Source: Proteus myxofaciens ATCC 19692
GTDB lineage: Bacteria; Pseudomonadota; Gammaproteobacteria; Enterobacterales; Enterobacteriaceae
Length of the DNA: 48,328 nt
Direction of reading: 5' to 3'
Assembly (NCBI RefSeq): GCF_001654855.1
Contig: NZ_LXEN01000098.1
Span: 1 to 48,328 of the forward strand
In this document: in pieces, positions 19,790 to 28,155 of the stretch
How the letters are laid out: each line of letters starts with the position of its first letter
Position numbering within the stretch: the first letter of the stretch is position 1
Notes under the pieces: generated by a model
Databases searched by the model: none
Seen by the model: the letters and a program-made list of their open reading frames with translations, nothing else
What the model was told of the DNA's origin: nothing
Made by a program: the position numbers and the translations under genes

Positions 19790-19809
19790 AAAAGTAACAT
19801 GTTACTTTT
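19790..19809. promoter_or_regulatory. Palindromic operator upstream of the alpha-glucoside PTS operon
   Basis: AAAAGTAACATGTTACTTTT is a perfect 20-bp palindrome 104 bp before the permease start. Its size and position suit a dimeric regulator; the RpiR-family gene at the end of the cluster is the natural candidate. No second copy was found near that regulator gene. The rest of the 19615-19913 gap holds the fdhF terminator and nothing else I can name. Confidence 0.65.
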
Positions 19810-19913
19810 GTGGTAATTCGTTTCTAAATCAAGCGGATAAATTGCTTTTTAGTTAAAGGCAGCGCAGGATGCTGTCATGGAAATGAGTGTAAGAAAACAA
19901 CAACGAGATAAAT

Positions 19914-21488
19914 ATGAAAAAACTCATTAATGCCCTACAAGCGTTTGGAAAATCCTTATATGGTCCTGTGCTGATACTGCCGATAGTTGGTTTGTATATC
20001 GCACTAGGTAACGTATTTGGGAATGGCAATCTTGCGGAATATGTTCCGTTTTTACAACACCCGATAATTCAAAGCATTGGACAATTACTGGCAAAATCAT
20101 CTGTTGCAATTTTAGTGAATTTAGCACTGATTTTTGCAGTAGGTATTCCAATTGGTTTGGCGAAAAAAGACAAAGGTTATGCAGGACTCATTGGCCTTGT
20201 GACCTTTGTTATTTTTATCAATGCGATGAATATTACGCTAACACTACAGGGAAAACTGGTTAGTGCTGATGAAATGAGAGCCGCAGGCCAAGGTATGGTA
20301 CTTGGTGTGCAAGTGCTGGAAATGGGTGTTTTTGCCGGTATTTTGACAGGTGCAATATCAGGATGGTTGTATAACCGCCATTCAAGCCGTCAATTTAATG
20401 GTGTAATGGCAATTTATTCTGGTCATTGTTTTGTCGCTATTATTACTATTCCATTTACTATTGCCCTTGGTGTTTTGATGTGTGAAATCTGGCCTTTTGC
20501 TCAAGCCGGTATCACCAAAATGGCGCTTATTATTCATGATTCAGGTGCATTTGGTGCACTTATTTATGGCTTTTTAGAACGAATACTCATCCCTACTGGA
20601 TTACACCATTTAGTCTATACCCCATTTTTATACACAGAATTAGGTGGTGTTGCTGATGTCTGTGGCACGACTTATCAAGGTGCTAGAAATATCTATTTTG
20701 CTGAAATGGCATGTCCTGAAGTAAAACAGCTTAGTCATACTGTTATTTGGGATGCACGAGGTATTGCCAAAATGTTTGGTTTAACTGCGGCAGCAGCAGC
20801 CATGATCACTGTAGCGAAAAAAGAGAAAAAGCAGATGGCGAAAGCAATTTTAATACCTGCTGCGGTGACTTCTTTTTTATTAGGTGTTACCGAACCTCTA
20901 GAATTTTCATTTCTCTTTGTTGCACCAATCTTATTTGTGGTTCATGCCGTATTAACCGGAATTGGCATGATGCTGTTTTATCTTTTAGGTGTTCATGCCA
21001 TAGGCGCTAATGGTGTTATTGATTTTATTTTATATAACTTGCCATTAGGAACTGAAAAATCGAATTGGCCAATGTATATCGTGGTGGGTTTGATTATGTC
21101 AGTCCTTTATTTTGTCATTTTCCGCACTCTGATTTTAAAACTCGATTTGAAAACACCAGGTCGTGAAGATGACGACGAAGAAACGCGCTTATATAGCAAA
21201 AATGATTTCCAACAGAAGACGACTCAACAAACAAATACAGTAACAGAACACACAATAAATGCATTAGGTGAAGAGATTATCGAAGGATTAGGTGGTCGTG
21301 AAAATATTGAAACGGTAGACAATTGTTATACCCGTTTACGAGTAATAGTTAAAAATGTTGATGAAATTCATGAAGATAAGCTGAAGGAAACCGGAGCTAA
21401 AGGTGTTGTTCGCCATGGTAATAATGTTCAGGTTGTTTATGGATTACATGTCAAAAAAATGCGTGAAGCGGTCGAAGCCGCACTTTGA
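19914..21488 (+). CDS. PTS alpha-glucoside (maltose-type) permease, EIICB
   Basis: A 524-residue membrane permease of the glucose-superfamily PTS. The EIIC domain (about 1-420) has some ten helices and the hallmark GVTEPLEFSFLFVAP. A charged linker (REDDDEE) precedes the EIIB domain (about 450-524), whose phosphorylated residue is Cys471 in VDNCYTRLRV. No EIIA is present, so phosphate would come from glucose EIIA (Crr). It resembles AglA/GlvC/MalB-type permeases. Together with the adjacent GH4 6-phospho-alpha-glucosidase it should import maltose-like or sucrose-isomer alpha-glucosides as 6-phosphates. Distinguishing the exact sugar is not possible here. The gap to the next gene is 14 bp. Confidence 0.9.
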   Translation: MKKLINALQAFGKSLYGPVLILPIVGLYIALGNVFGNGNLAEYVPFLQHPIIQSIGQLLAKSSVAILVNLALIFAVGIPIGLAKKDKGYAGLIGLVTFVIFINAMNITLTLQGKLVSADEMRAAGQGMVLGVQVLEMGVFAGILTGAISGWLYNRHSSRQFNGVMAIYSGHCFVAIITIPFTIALGVLMCEIWPFAQAGITKMALIIHDSGAFGALIYGFLERILIPTGLHHLVYTPFLYTELGGVADVCGTTYQGARNIYFAEMACPEVKQLSHTVIWDARGIAKMFGLTAAAAAMITVAKKEKKQMAKAILIPAAVTSFLLGVTEPLEFSFLFVAPILFVVHAVLTGIGMMLFYLLGVHAIGANGVIDFILYNLPLGTEKSNWPMYIVVGLIMSVLYFVIFRTLILKLDLKTPGREDDDEETRLYSKNDFQQKTTQQTNTVTEHTINALGEEIIEGLGGRENIETVDNCYTRLRVIVKNVDEIHEDKLKETGAKGVVRHGNNVQVVYGLHVKKMREAVEAAL

Positions 21489-21502
21489 TAGGAGAAAGAG
21501 AT

Positions 21503-22864
21503 ATGAATAAGTCACCCTTTATCTTAAGTATTGCAGGCGGCGGAAGTACTTATACCCCAGGTATTGTTAAAAGCTTAATGGTTCGATTAGCAGACTTCCC
21601 ACTAAGTGAAATCCGTCTTTATGATATTGATAAAGAGCGCCAAGAAACGATTGCACCTGTAGTTGAAAAAGTCATTAGAGATCATAGCGAGACAATTAAA
21701 TTTACAGTAACAATAGATGCACAAACTGCTTTTGAAGGTGCACATTTTGTATTTGCTCAAATGCGAGTAGGCCAGTATAAAATGCGCGAGCAAGATGAAA
21801 AGATCCCATTACGTCATGGTGTTGTAGGACAAGAAACGTGTGGTCCTGGTGGATTGGCTTATGGTCTACGTACTATTTTACCTATGGTTGAGTTAATCGA
21901 TCTTGTTGAAAAGTATGCTTCTCCTAAAGCATGGATAGTGAACTATTCTAATCCAGCTGCGATAGTGGCTGAAGGTGTACGCCGTTTACGTCCTCATGCA
22001 CGTGTATTAAATATCTGTGATATGCCAGTTGCGGCTATGCGTAATATGGCAGCAATCTTAAATGCCGATCGTCATGATCTTGATGTTGATTACTTTGGAT
22101 TAAACCACTTTGGTTGGTTTACGTCTGTTCGTGTTAAAGGTGAAGAAAAACTTCCTCAATTACGTGAACATATCGCAAAATTTGGGCTTTTAACGGAAGA
22201 TGCTGCACAGACTGATCCTCAGCATTCAGATCCATCATGGGTGAAAACATGGCGTCATATCCAGCCTTTAATGGATGCTTTCCCTGAATACATCCCAAAT
22301 CCATATTTACAATACTATTTAATGCCAAATTATATCGTAGAGCATCAAGATCCGAATTATACACGCGCTAATGAAGTGATGGATGGCCGTGAAAAACGTT
22401 TATTTGAAGCTGCTCGTGAATATAAAGAAACAGGTATTTTGCCTGATGCGTTTCACGTTGGCGTGCATGGTGCATTTATTGTTGATGTAGCGTGCTCTTT
22501 AGCATTCAATTTACGTCAACGTCACTTAGTCATTGTTGAAAATAAAGGTGCTATTGCCGGCTTACCTTATGATGCTATGGTAGAGGTACCCGCATACATT
22601 ACAGAACATGGTCCTGAACCTATACGTGTTGGTGATATTCCTCGTTTCTATCGTACTTTATTAGAGCAACAACTTGCCTCAGAACAATTGCTGGTGGAAG
22701 CAACACTTGAAGGTAACTATGAAAAAGCACTAGAGGCTTTTACATTAAATAAAACAGTGCCAAGTGTTATTCATGCTAAAAAAATCCTCGATGATATGAT
22801 TGAAGCAAATCGCGAATATTGGCCACAATTACATAAAGCGTATATCAAAGGTAAACGCGTGTAA
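21503..22864 (+). CDS. 6-phospho-alpha-glucosidase, GH4 family
   Basis: A 453-residue cytoplasmic NAD+ and Mn2+ dependent hydrolase that splits phosphorylated alpha-glucosides into glucose-6-phosphate and an aglycone sugar. The N-terminal Rossmann motif is IAGGGSTYTPG. The metal-site Cys is in LNICDMPVAAM, and the conserved GLNHFGWF holds the active-site His. The CDMP form of the motif is typical of alpha-glucoside-6-phosphate enzymes such as MalH, AglB and GlvA; beta-acting GH4 enzymes carry CNVP. ATG 21503 follows AGGAG by 8 nt; the in-frame TTG at 21485 overlaps the permease stop and has no ribosome site. Confidence 0.92.
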   Translation: MNKSPFILSIAGGGSTYTPGIVKSLMVRLADFPLSEIRLYDIDKERQETIAPVVEKVIRDHSETIKFTVTIDAQTAFEGAHFVFAQMRVGQYKMREQDEKIPLRHGVVGQETCGPGGLAYGLRTILPMVELIDLVEKYASPKAWIVNYSNPAAIVAEGVRRLRPHARVLNICDMPVAAMRNMAAILNADRHDLDVDYFGLNHFGWFTSVRVKGEEKLPQLREHIAKFGLLTEDAAQTDPQHSDPSWVKTWRHIQPLMDAFPEYIPNPYLQYYLMPNYIVEHQDPNYTRANEVMDGREKRLFEAAREYKETGILPDAFHVGVHGAFIVDVACSLAFNLRQRHLVIVENKGAIAGLPYDAMVEVPAYITEHGPEPIRVGDIPRFYRTLLEQQLASEQLLVEATLEGNYEKALEAFTLNKTVPSVIHAKKILDDMIEANREYWPQLHKAYIKGKRV

Positions 22865-22896
22865 TATCAATACTTGCTGTTAATGGGTAATCTAAT

Positions 22897-22928
22897 AAAA
22901 TGCTGTTCTATCATCAGAACAGCATTTT
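22897..22928 (+). terminator. Hairpin after the GH4 gene
   Basis: A perfect 13-bp stem, AAAATGCTGTTCT with AGAACAGCATTTT, surrounds a 6-nt loop; the T run after it is short and interrupted. It may reduce read-through from the PTS genes into the regulator 40 bp further on. Confidence 0.65.
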
Positions 22929-22970
22929 CCTTTTATGTAATAAGGATGATGCATCAATGAGGTAATAGAT

Positions 22971-23747
22971 ATGGCAGCCCGATTATCACCTTTACTATCA
23001 AGAGCCACAGGATTAACTCGCGCAGAATATCGTATTCTCTCTTATCTTATTGATAATCCTAGTCAAATAGGTAATGTTACTATTCGACAATTAGCGATAA
23101 TAAACTTTGTTTCTACAACAACGGTTATGCGCCTTTGCCAAAAGTTAGGATTTTCTGGATACAGTGAATTAATTTACTACTGTAAACAACTTTTATCATC
23201 TTTTGAACAATCACACTCACTTACTTTTGAAGAAAACCAAACTACAGAGCCTTTGTTTGAACTCTTTTTAGAAAATTATTTAAAGACATTTGCGCTTATT
23301 CCTGAAGTCCGTAAAAATGAATTTACTTCTTTAATTAATGGAAAGAACTCATTTTTTATTTATGGTGCTGGTTTATCTCATATATTTTCAGAATACATCA
23401 GTAAACGCTTACAACTTATTGGTAAAGATGCCTTTTTATCCGGATTAAGTGATAGTAAGAATATCTTTATTAATAATGCCTCTCGCTACTCTGTCTTTAT
23501 TGCTATTTCTCGTAGTGGAGAAACAGAGCAAGTTGTAGAAAAGGCCAAGATTGCGAAAAGTATAGGAATGAAAATCGTAGTATTTACTCGCGCTAATGCA
23601 AATTCATTAGCAGAGCTTGCCGATATTCATTTCCCTATTTATGACGATGCTGTTAATTATCAAAGTGATACGATAGAGAGCTCGTCTTTTGAATCAAATC
23701 TAATTTTAATTATTGATTTGTTACTCAGCCGAGCCCGTCGTTTTTAA
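22971..23747 (+). CDS. RpiR-family regulator of the alpha-glucoside cluster
   Basis: A 258-residue regulator. An N-terminal RpiR helix-turn-helix (about 15-80; VSTTTVMRLCQKLGFSGYSEL) is followed by a C-terminal SIS sugar-phosphate-binding domain (about 105-235; FFIYGAGLSHIFSEYIS and ISRSGETEQVVEKAK). RpiR/GlvR-type proteins sense phosphosugars and control PTS catabolic operons. GAGGT about 9 nt upstream supports ATG 22971. It lies in the same direction as the permease and hydrolase but beyond a hairpin, so it may be partly separately expressed. The perfect palindrome at 19790 is its likely operator, an inference from position. Confidence 0.88.
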   Translation: MAARLSPLLSRATGLTRAEYRILSYLIDNPSQIGNVTIRQLAIINFVSTTTVMRLCQKLGFSGYSELIYYCKQLLSSFEQSHSLTFEENQTTEPLFELFLENYLKTFALIPEVRKNEFTSLINGKNSFFIYGAGLSHIFSEYISKRLQLIGKDAFLSGLSDSKNIFINNASRYSVFIAISRSGETEQVVEKAKIAKSIGMKIVVFTRANANSLAELADIHFPIYDDAVNYQSDTIESSSFESNLILIIDLLLSRARRF

Positions 23748-23764
23748 ATATTACTTTTTCATTA

Positions 23765-24655
23765 TCATATTAATTCTGTCTCTGATAATTGAACAGTTAA
23801 TGGTAAATCAGGGTGTAAATTAGTCGAATCAAACTGATAAGAAGGGTGTGATTCCACTCTTGGATGACGAGATAGCATAATAATAAAATCTTGATAAGCT
23901 GATTTTTTATTATCATCAGTAAAAATAGGTGTACCACTATGATTTAATTCATTATCAGCGACTAAAAGAATATCGAGATATTGCGCATTGTTATGCTCAT
24001 AAAGAATATTTGATGGGTTAACATCTTGCCAAGGAGTCCCTATTGGCTCTTCAGTAGTATGAACACGTATTGCACCTGAGTTATTTTTAACATTATTCTT
24101 ATTCGCCATAATAATCATCGTATGATCAACACCGTCTTGATGAACACCTTCAATAGACAGTTCACTTAAAGAATCAGGTTGTGCAATTAATCTTAAGTGG
24201 AATACCGTTGAAAGCAGTTTTGATGATTTTGCATTACTTGTATGACGAGGCGTGAAGTGATTATCTTGAATTAATAACATCTTTAATTTCAATAAAGCCT
24301 GATAAGCAGTATTAAATTGCCAACGATCATCAATCGCCCTAAAGTGTCGCTTAGCACCACTATCTTCTCTAATAAAACCATCTTCTTTTGTTAATACAAA
24401 AGGTTGATATTCTAAACGAGAAATATTTTTTTCTTCATTATCAAAAAGATAACGACCTGTACGTGAATGGCGAAATGAAAGAGTAGGGTCTTGGGCTAAA
24501 TAATCACCGTATTCAGATAGTTCATTAATATCTTTATCTTGAGCACCTAATCCTTTTATTAATTCAATAACTGTATTTTGAGAAATGAAAACATATTTAT
24601 TTTTTTTATATTCTTCTTTTATTTTTTGGATTTTATCTATAAGTAGGGTATTCAT
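23765..24655 (-). CDS. 2OG-Fe(II) dioxygenase family protein, amino-acid hydroxylase-like
   Basis: A 296-residue protein resembling the bacterial 2OG-Fe dioxygenase group that includes L-isoleucine 4-hydroxylase of Bacillus. The iron ligands fit His172-x-Asp174 (EGVHQDGVDH) and distal His239 (NELNHSGTPIF), with Arg263 (IMLSRHP) placed to bind 2-oxoglutarate. The N-terminal 60 residues are charged and show no signal or membrane segment, so it is cytoplasmic. GGAG lies 10 nt before ATG 24655. It is a single-gene unit, oriented against its left neighbour and unrelated to either flank. Free amino acid hydroxylation is the family-based guess; the substrate is unknown. Confidence 0.75.
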   Translation of the reverse strand: MNTLLIDKIQKIKEEYKKNKYVFISQNTVIELIKGLGAQDKDINELSEYGDYLAQDPTLSFRHSRTGRYLFDNEEKNISRLEYQPFVLTKEDGFIREDSGAKRHFRAIDDRWQFNTAYQALLKLKMLLIQDNHFTPRHTSNAKSSKLLSTVFHLRLIAQPDSLSELSIEGVHQDGVDHTMIIMANKNNVKNNSGAIRVHTTEEPIGTPWQDVNPSNILYEHNNAQYLDILLVADNELNHSGTPIFTDDNKKSAYQDFIIMLSRHPRVESHPSYQFDSTNLHPDLPLTVQLSETELI

Positions 24656-24767
24656 ATATAATATACTCCATTGATAATTTATTATATTAATAATATTTAC
24701 TTGATAATATAAAATTATTATTAATTATTAAATTATATATAGAGATAATGAAACTTCAAATTAATAA

Positions 24768-24801
24768 AAAAAGAGTGTAATAAATTAATTACACTCTTTT
24801 T
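24768..24801 (-). terminator. Terminator after the fhlA-like gene
   Basis: A perfect 14-bp stem, AAAAAGAGTGTAAT with ATTACACTCTTTTT, surrounds a 6-nt loop and is followed by T residues on the minus strand. It separates the activator gene from the dioxygenase gene downstream. The rest of the 24656-24827 gap is AT-rich and should contain the dioxygenase promoter. Confidence 0.88.
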
Positions 24802-24827
24802 ACATTTAGGTGTTAATCATTTTTCAA

Positions 24828-26441
24828 TTAAAGGATTTCAGGAATAGAAATACCTAAGCGTTGCATTCGAGACAATAATGTTGTTCTTTTCAATCCTAAT
24901 TTTAATGCGGCTCCTCTCGCTCCTGCGACAACACCATTTGTTTCTCTTAATGCTTGAATGATACGATCCCTTTCTGCTTCATCATTTTCTGGTGCATGAG
25001 TTTGCATTCGTCTTTCAAGCGAAGAAGGCTCAGAAAACACCTGCTTTAAACGAGATGGCTTATTTATATGTAATTCTTTTAATTGTAGGTTTAATGTAGA
25101 GCCTCTTGTTAAAATAACAGCTCTTTCGATAATATTCTCTAGTTCACGAACATTACCAGGCCACGGATAATGTGTTAATTGCTCTAATGCTTGTGCTGGA
25201 ATACAGTCAATTTGTCTATCCATACGACGTGCTATTTTCTGCGTAAAATATTTTGCTAATAACGCAATATCTTCAGGGCGTTCTCTTAATGGCGGAATAA
25301 TAATAGGAAAAACATTAAGTCTATAGTAAAGATCTTCTCTAAATTCGCCTTCATCGGTTAATTCATGTAAATCTTTATTTGTTGCTGCAATAAGCCTGAC
25401 ATCCACGGGAATAACTTTATTACCACCTAGTCTTTCTATTTCCCTTTCTTGCAATACGCGTAATAGTTTAGGTTGTAATTCAATTGGCATATCACCAATT
25501 TCATCAAGAAATAGAGTGCTTTTATCTGCCATTTCAAATCGGCCAATATGAGCGCTTGTTGCACCTGTAAACGCCCCTTTATCATGACCAAAAAGATCAC
25601 TTTCTAATAAGCCTGAAGGTACAGCAGCGCAATTCATCTTTATCATCGTTTTGTTTTTACGCTGACTTAGGCGATGAATGGCACGAGCAATAAGCTCTTT
25701 ACCTGTTCCTGTTTCACCTAAAATAAGTACAGTGCTATCGCTTCGCGCAACAAGTTCAATTTGTTCCAATACATTGTGCATAGCTGCACTTTGATAAATT
25801 ATTTCACTAAAACAGGCATTTTTATCTATTTGTTCGTTAAGCCAAATATTCTCATTTTTCAGGCTATCTTTTAAATGTGTGATTTCTTCATAAGCAGCTG
25901 CATTTTCAATGGCGATACCAATACGTGCAGCGATTTGTTGCAGCAAATGACACGTATCTTCTGTAAAAATAGCACTGTCTTCATGTGCCAAAATTAATAA
26001 ACCAAGTGGTTTTCGATTAAATGCAAGTGGCAACAATAGTGCCGTTTGCATATTTTGTTTCACAAGGCGTTTTATCAACACATCATCTTGATCTTCTTTG
26101 TTTATATCAATCAAGACCGGATTATTTTGGTTAATAATTTCTTCAGCTTTGTTATTTGCGCTATTAAATTTGCGTTGCTGACGAATGACTGATTTTCCCG
26201 TTTGATAACGGCTAGAATAGAGTATCGCTTCATTACTGTTCTGTGATGGTGTACGGCATAGCATGAGACTAATATGATTAAGTCCAAGAAAACGATGTAT
26301 TTCTTTAGAAACTTCACAAATGAGACCATCCATATCTAAATGAGCTAATACCGAATTGGTAATATCAACCAATATACGATATTGGTTTCGCTCATTACGA
26401 AGGCTCTCTATAGTTTCAGCATTGTTACTGCTTAATTTCAT
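24828..26441 (-). CDS. fhlA: FhlA-like sigma-54 activator lacking the N-terminal sensory domain
   Basis: A 537-residue enhancer-binding protein. Domains: one GAF domain (about 22-185), a linker helix, the AAA+ ATPase with Walker A GETGTGKE (242-249) and the sigma-54-contacting GAFTGA loop, then a Fis-type helix-turn-helix (GAALKLGLKRTTLLSRMQRLGI). It aligns with E. coli FhlA from its second GAF domain to the end, but the first roughly 180 residues of the 692-residue FhlA are missing. A stop codon eight codons upstream of ATG 26441 shows the gene really begins here. FhlA binds formate and activates fdhF, hyc and hydN-hypF. It is divergent from hydN across a 0.39-kb region holding a sigma-54 promoter. 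HyfR is an alternative name. Confidence 0.88.
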   Translation of the reverse strand: MKLSSNNAETIESLRNERNQYRILVDITNSVLAHLDMDGLICEVSKEIHRFLGLNHISLMLCRTPSQNSNEAILYSSRYQTGKSVIRQQRKFNSANNKAEEIINQNNPVLIDINKEDQDDVLIKRLVKQNMQTALLLPLAFNRKPLGLLILAHEDSAIFTEDTCHLLQQIAARIGIAIENAAAYEEITHLKDSLKNENIWLNEQIDKNACFSEIIYQSAAMHNVLEQIELVARSDSTVLILGETGTGKELIARAIHRLSQRKNKTMIKMNCAAVPSGLLESDLFGHDKGAFTGATSAHIGRFEMADKSTLFLDEIGDMPIELQPKLLRVLQEREIERLGGNKVIPVDVRLIAATNKDLHELTDEGEFREDLYYRLNVFPIIIPPLRERPEDIALLAKYFTQKIARRMDRQIDCIPAQALEQLTHYPWPGNVRELENIIERAVILTRGSTLNLQLKELHINKPSRLKQVFSEPSSLERRMQTHAPENDEAERDRIIQALRETNGVVAGARGAALKLGLKRTTLLSRMQRLGISIPEIL

Positions 26442-26613
26442 GACACCACCGATTGCCCTAAAAAATTAGCTATATTGTAATAGGTTTATTTTAAAATTAT
26501 ATCAATGACTGAATCATTATTGATCCAGACGGCTATTTTTTTATAAATGATAAAGCTTGAAAATATAAAACTATCAAATCGTTATGTGTTTAATTATATA
26601 ACTAAATATTTAA

Positions 26614-26629
26614 TCGTCAAAAATGTCGA
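26614..26629. promoter_or_regulatory. Candidate FhlA upstream activating site for hydN
   Basis: TCGTCA-AAAA-TGTCGA has the same arms and spacing as the motif upstream of fdhF (17275-17290). Its centre lies about 103 bp before the GG of the hydN -24 element, compared with 111 bp at fdhF. Confidence 0.6.
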
Positions 26630-26722
26630 ATAAATTGACGAAGTGACTTTTTCTAATTAATAATCATTTTTATTTAAGAATTATTTAATTGAAAAATAAA
26701 GAATAGTTCCCTGAAAAATATA

Positions 26723-26739
26723 TTGGCATGAACAATGCT
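26723..26739 (+). promoter_or_regulatory. Sigma-54 promoter of hydN-hypA-hypC
   Basis: TTGGCATGAACAATGCT has GG (26725-26726) and GC (26737-26738) exactly 12 bp apart, with a good TTGGCA -24 block and an acceptable -12 block. It sits 92 bp before the hydN start. Confidence 0.82.
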
Positions 26740-26830
26740 AGCTTTAATCTATTGATATTCTAATTGTACATGTTAATTAGAATTATGCGTTGCGTTTATC
26801 GCCATATATAACAAATAGCAGGAGAATATG

Positions 26831-27388
26831 ATGAACCGTTTCATCATTGCAGACCCTAAAAAATGCATTGGTTGCCATACTTGTGAAGTGGCTTGTGTTG
26901 TTTCCCATCAACAAGCAGAGCAGGATAACTTAGCGATTGAGCAAATTAATGAGCAAAATTTTCAGCCACGTATCCATGTCATTAAAGGCTTTACCATTAG
27001 TACCGCAGTAGTTTGTCACCAATGTGAAGATGCTCCTTGTGCCAATGTATGTCCTAATGGTGCCATAATTCATAATAAAGATTATTACTATGTTGATCAG
27101 GAAAAATGTATTGGTTGCAAAACCTGTGTAATTGCATGTCCTTATGGCACGATGGAAGTGGTTTCTCGACCTGTTATGCGTAAATTAACAGCCTTAAATA
27201 CTATTGAAGCTTTTAAAGCGGAAGCGAATAAGTGTGATTTATGCCATCACAGAGAAGAAGGACCTGCTTGTATTGAAGTCTGCCCAACACAAGCGCTTGT
27301 CTGTATTGATAGAGACGCGCTTGATGAAATGGTAAAAGAACGTCGTCGTCGAGCTGCATTTGAAAGTGGTGCTGATTTGTTGTTCTAA
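26831..27388 (+). CDS. hydN: Electron-transfer ferredoxin-like protein HydN
   Basis: A 185-residue cytoplasmic polyferredoxin of the HycB/HydN type, linked to electron flow from formate dehydrogenase H. Four cysteine groups for [4Fe-4S] clusters are seen: CIGCHTCEVAC, CHQCEDAPCANVCPNG, CIGCKTCVIACPYG and CDLCHHREEGPACIEVCP. It follows E. coli HydN from MNRFIIAD to the RRRR-type end. Two ATGs are adjacent (26828, 26831); AGGAG at 26820-26824 gives 6-nt spacing to the second, which also matches the E. coli N-terminus. It is the first gene of a sigma-54 operon with hypA and hypC. Confidence 0.92.
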   Translation: MNRFIIADPKKCIGCHTCEVACVVSHQQAEQDNLAIEQINEQNFQPRIHVIKGFTISTAVVCHQCEDAPCANVCPNGAIIHNKDYYYVDQEKCIGCKTCVIACPYGTMEVVSRPVMRKLTALNTIEAFKAEANKCDLCHHREEGPACIEVCPTQALVCIDRDALDEMVKERRRRAAFESGADLLF

Positions 27389-27456
27389 GATAACGATTAA
27401 GCAATTCTCTACTGCTACTATAGTGACTATGGTTGCAGCTTAGATAGGATAGCGAA

Positions 27457-27798
27457 ATGCATGAAATTACGCTTTGTCAAAGCGCATTTGAGATTATCGA
27501 TTCACAGGCAAAATTAAATCATGCGCAAAAAGTAAAAAGCGTATGGATGGAAATTAGTGCGCTATCTTGCGTTGAAATTAGCGCACTTGAATTTTGTTTT
27601 GAAATTGTTTGTCGAGACACTCTAGCTCAAGGGTGCCAGCTCAATATTGATGTGATCCCAGCAAAAGCATGGTGTTGGGATTGTCATGAAGTTGTGACTG
27701 TCGCTAAGTTTGATGCTGGCTGCCCTTTATGCGGCAGTCAAAATTTACGTGTTGAGAACGACGATGCAATGCGTATCAAGCAAATAGAAATTGAATAG
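27457..27798 (+). CDS. hypA: Hydrogenase nickel-insertion protein HypA
   Basis: A 113-residue maturation protein that brings nickel to the large subunit of [NiFe] hydrogenases. The N-terminal MHEITLCQ carries the nickel ligand His2. The structural zinc site is formed by two CxxC pairs, CWDC and CPLC, near residues 73 and 89. It resembles E. coli HypA along its whole length. It follows hydN after 68 bp and precedes hypC by 8 bp. HypB, its usual GTPase partner, is not in this window. Confidence 0.93.
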   Translation: MHEITLCQSAFEIIDSQAKLNHAQKVKSVWMEISALSCVEISALEFCFEIVCRDTLAQGCQLNIDVIPAKAWCWDCHEVVTVAKFDAGCPLCGSQNLRVENDDAMRIKQIEIE

Positions 27799-27806
27799 GG
27801 GTTATT

Positions 27807-28094
27807 ATGTGTCTTGGTATTCCAGGTCAAGTTGTTGAAGTAGGAAAATCTGTCACTGATAATGCCATTGTTGATGTTTGTGGTGTAAAAAGAGAAGTGA
27901 ATATTGCGCTTGTGTGTGAAGGAAACACAGAGTCGATGATAGGCAAATGGGTATTAGTGCATGTTGGTTTTGCTATGAGTATTGTTGATGAAGACGAAGC
28001 AAAAGCAACACTCGATGCGTTGCTTGCTATGGGCGAAGTCGAAGAGGATGTAAATGCGTTTCTTTATGGCGAACAAGCTCGTGCCCAAATTTGA
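27807..28094 (+). CDS. hypC: Hydrogenase assembly chaperone HypC/HybG
   Basis: A 95-residue chaperone that carries the Fe(CN)2CO precursor with HypD and binds the hydrogenase large-subunit precursor. The essential N-terminal [12 protein letters not shown] with Cys2 is present, as is the central [15 protein letters not shown]. The start is ATG 27807, after AGGGG. It ends the short hydN-hypA-hypC operon. The absence of hypB, hypD and hypE beside it suggests the main hyp cluster lies elsewhere and this is an accessory copy. Confidence 0.92.
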   Translation: MCLGIPGQVVEVGKSVTDNAIVDVCGVKREVNIALVCEGNTESMIGKWVLVHVGFAMSIVDEDEAKATLDALLAMGEVEEDVNAFLYGEQARAQI

Positions 28095-28155
28095 ATGATT
28101 TTTCATCTATTGCATGATAGATAGCTTTTTTCTATACTTTACTTTCAATTCTTTG

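Larger units (their letters stand above)
26442..26827. promoter_or_regulatory. fhlA/hydN divergent control region
   Basis: A 386-bp non-coding, AT-rich region. It contains the hydN sigma-54 promoter (26723-26739) and the TCGTCA-N4-TGTCGA motif (26614-26629) described separately. A downstream TGACGA (26636-26641) extends that motif. I see no convincing sigma-70 promoter for the activator gene and no small ORF. Confidence 0.6.
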
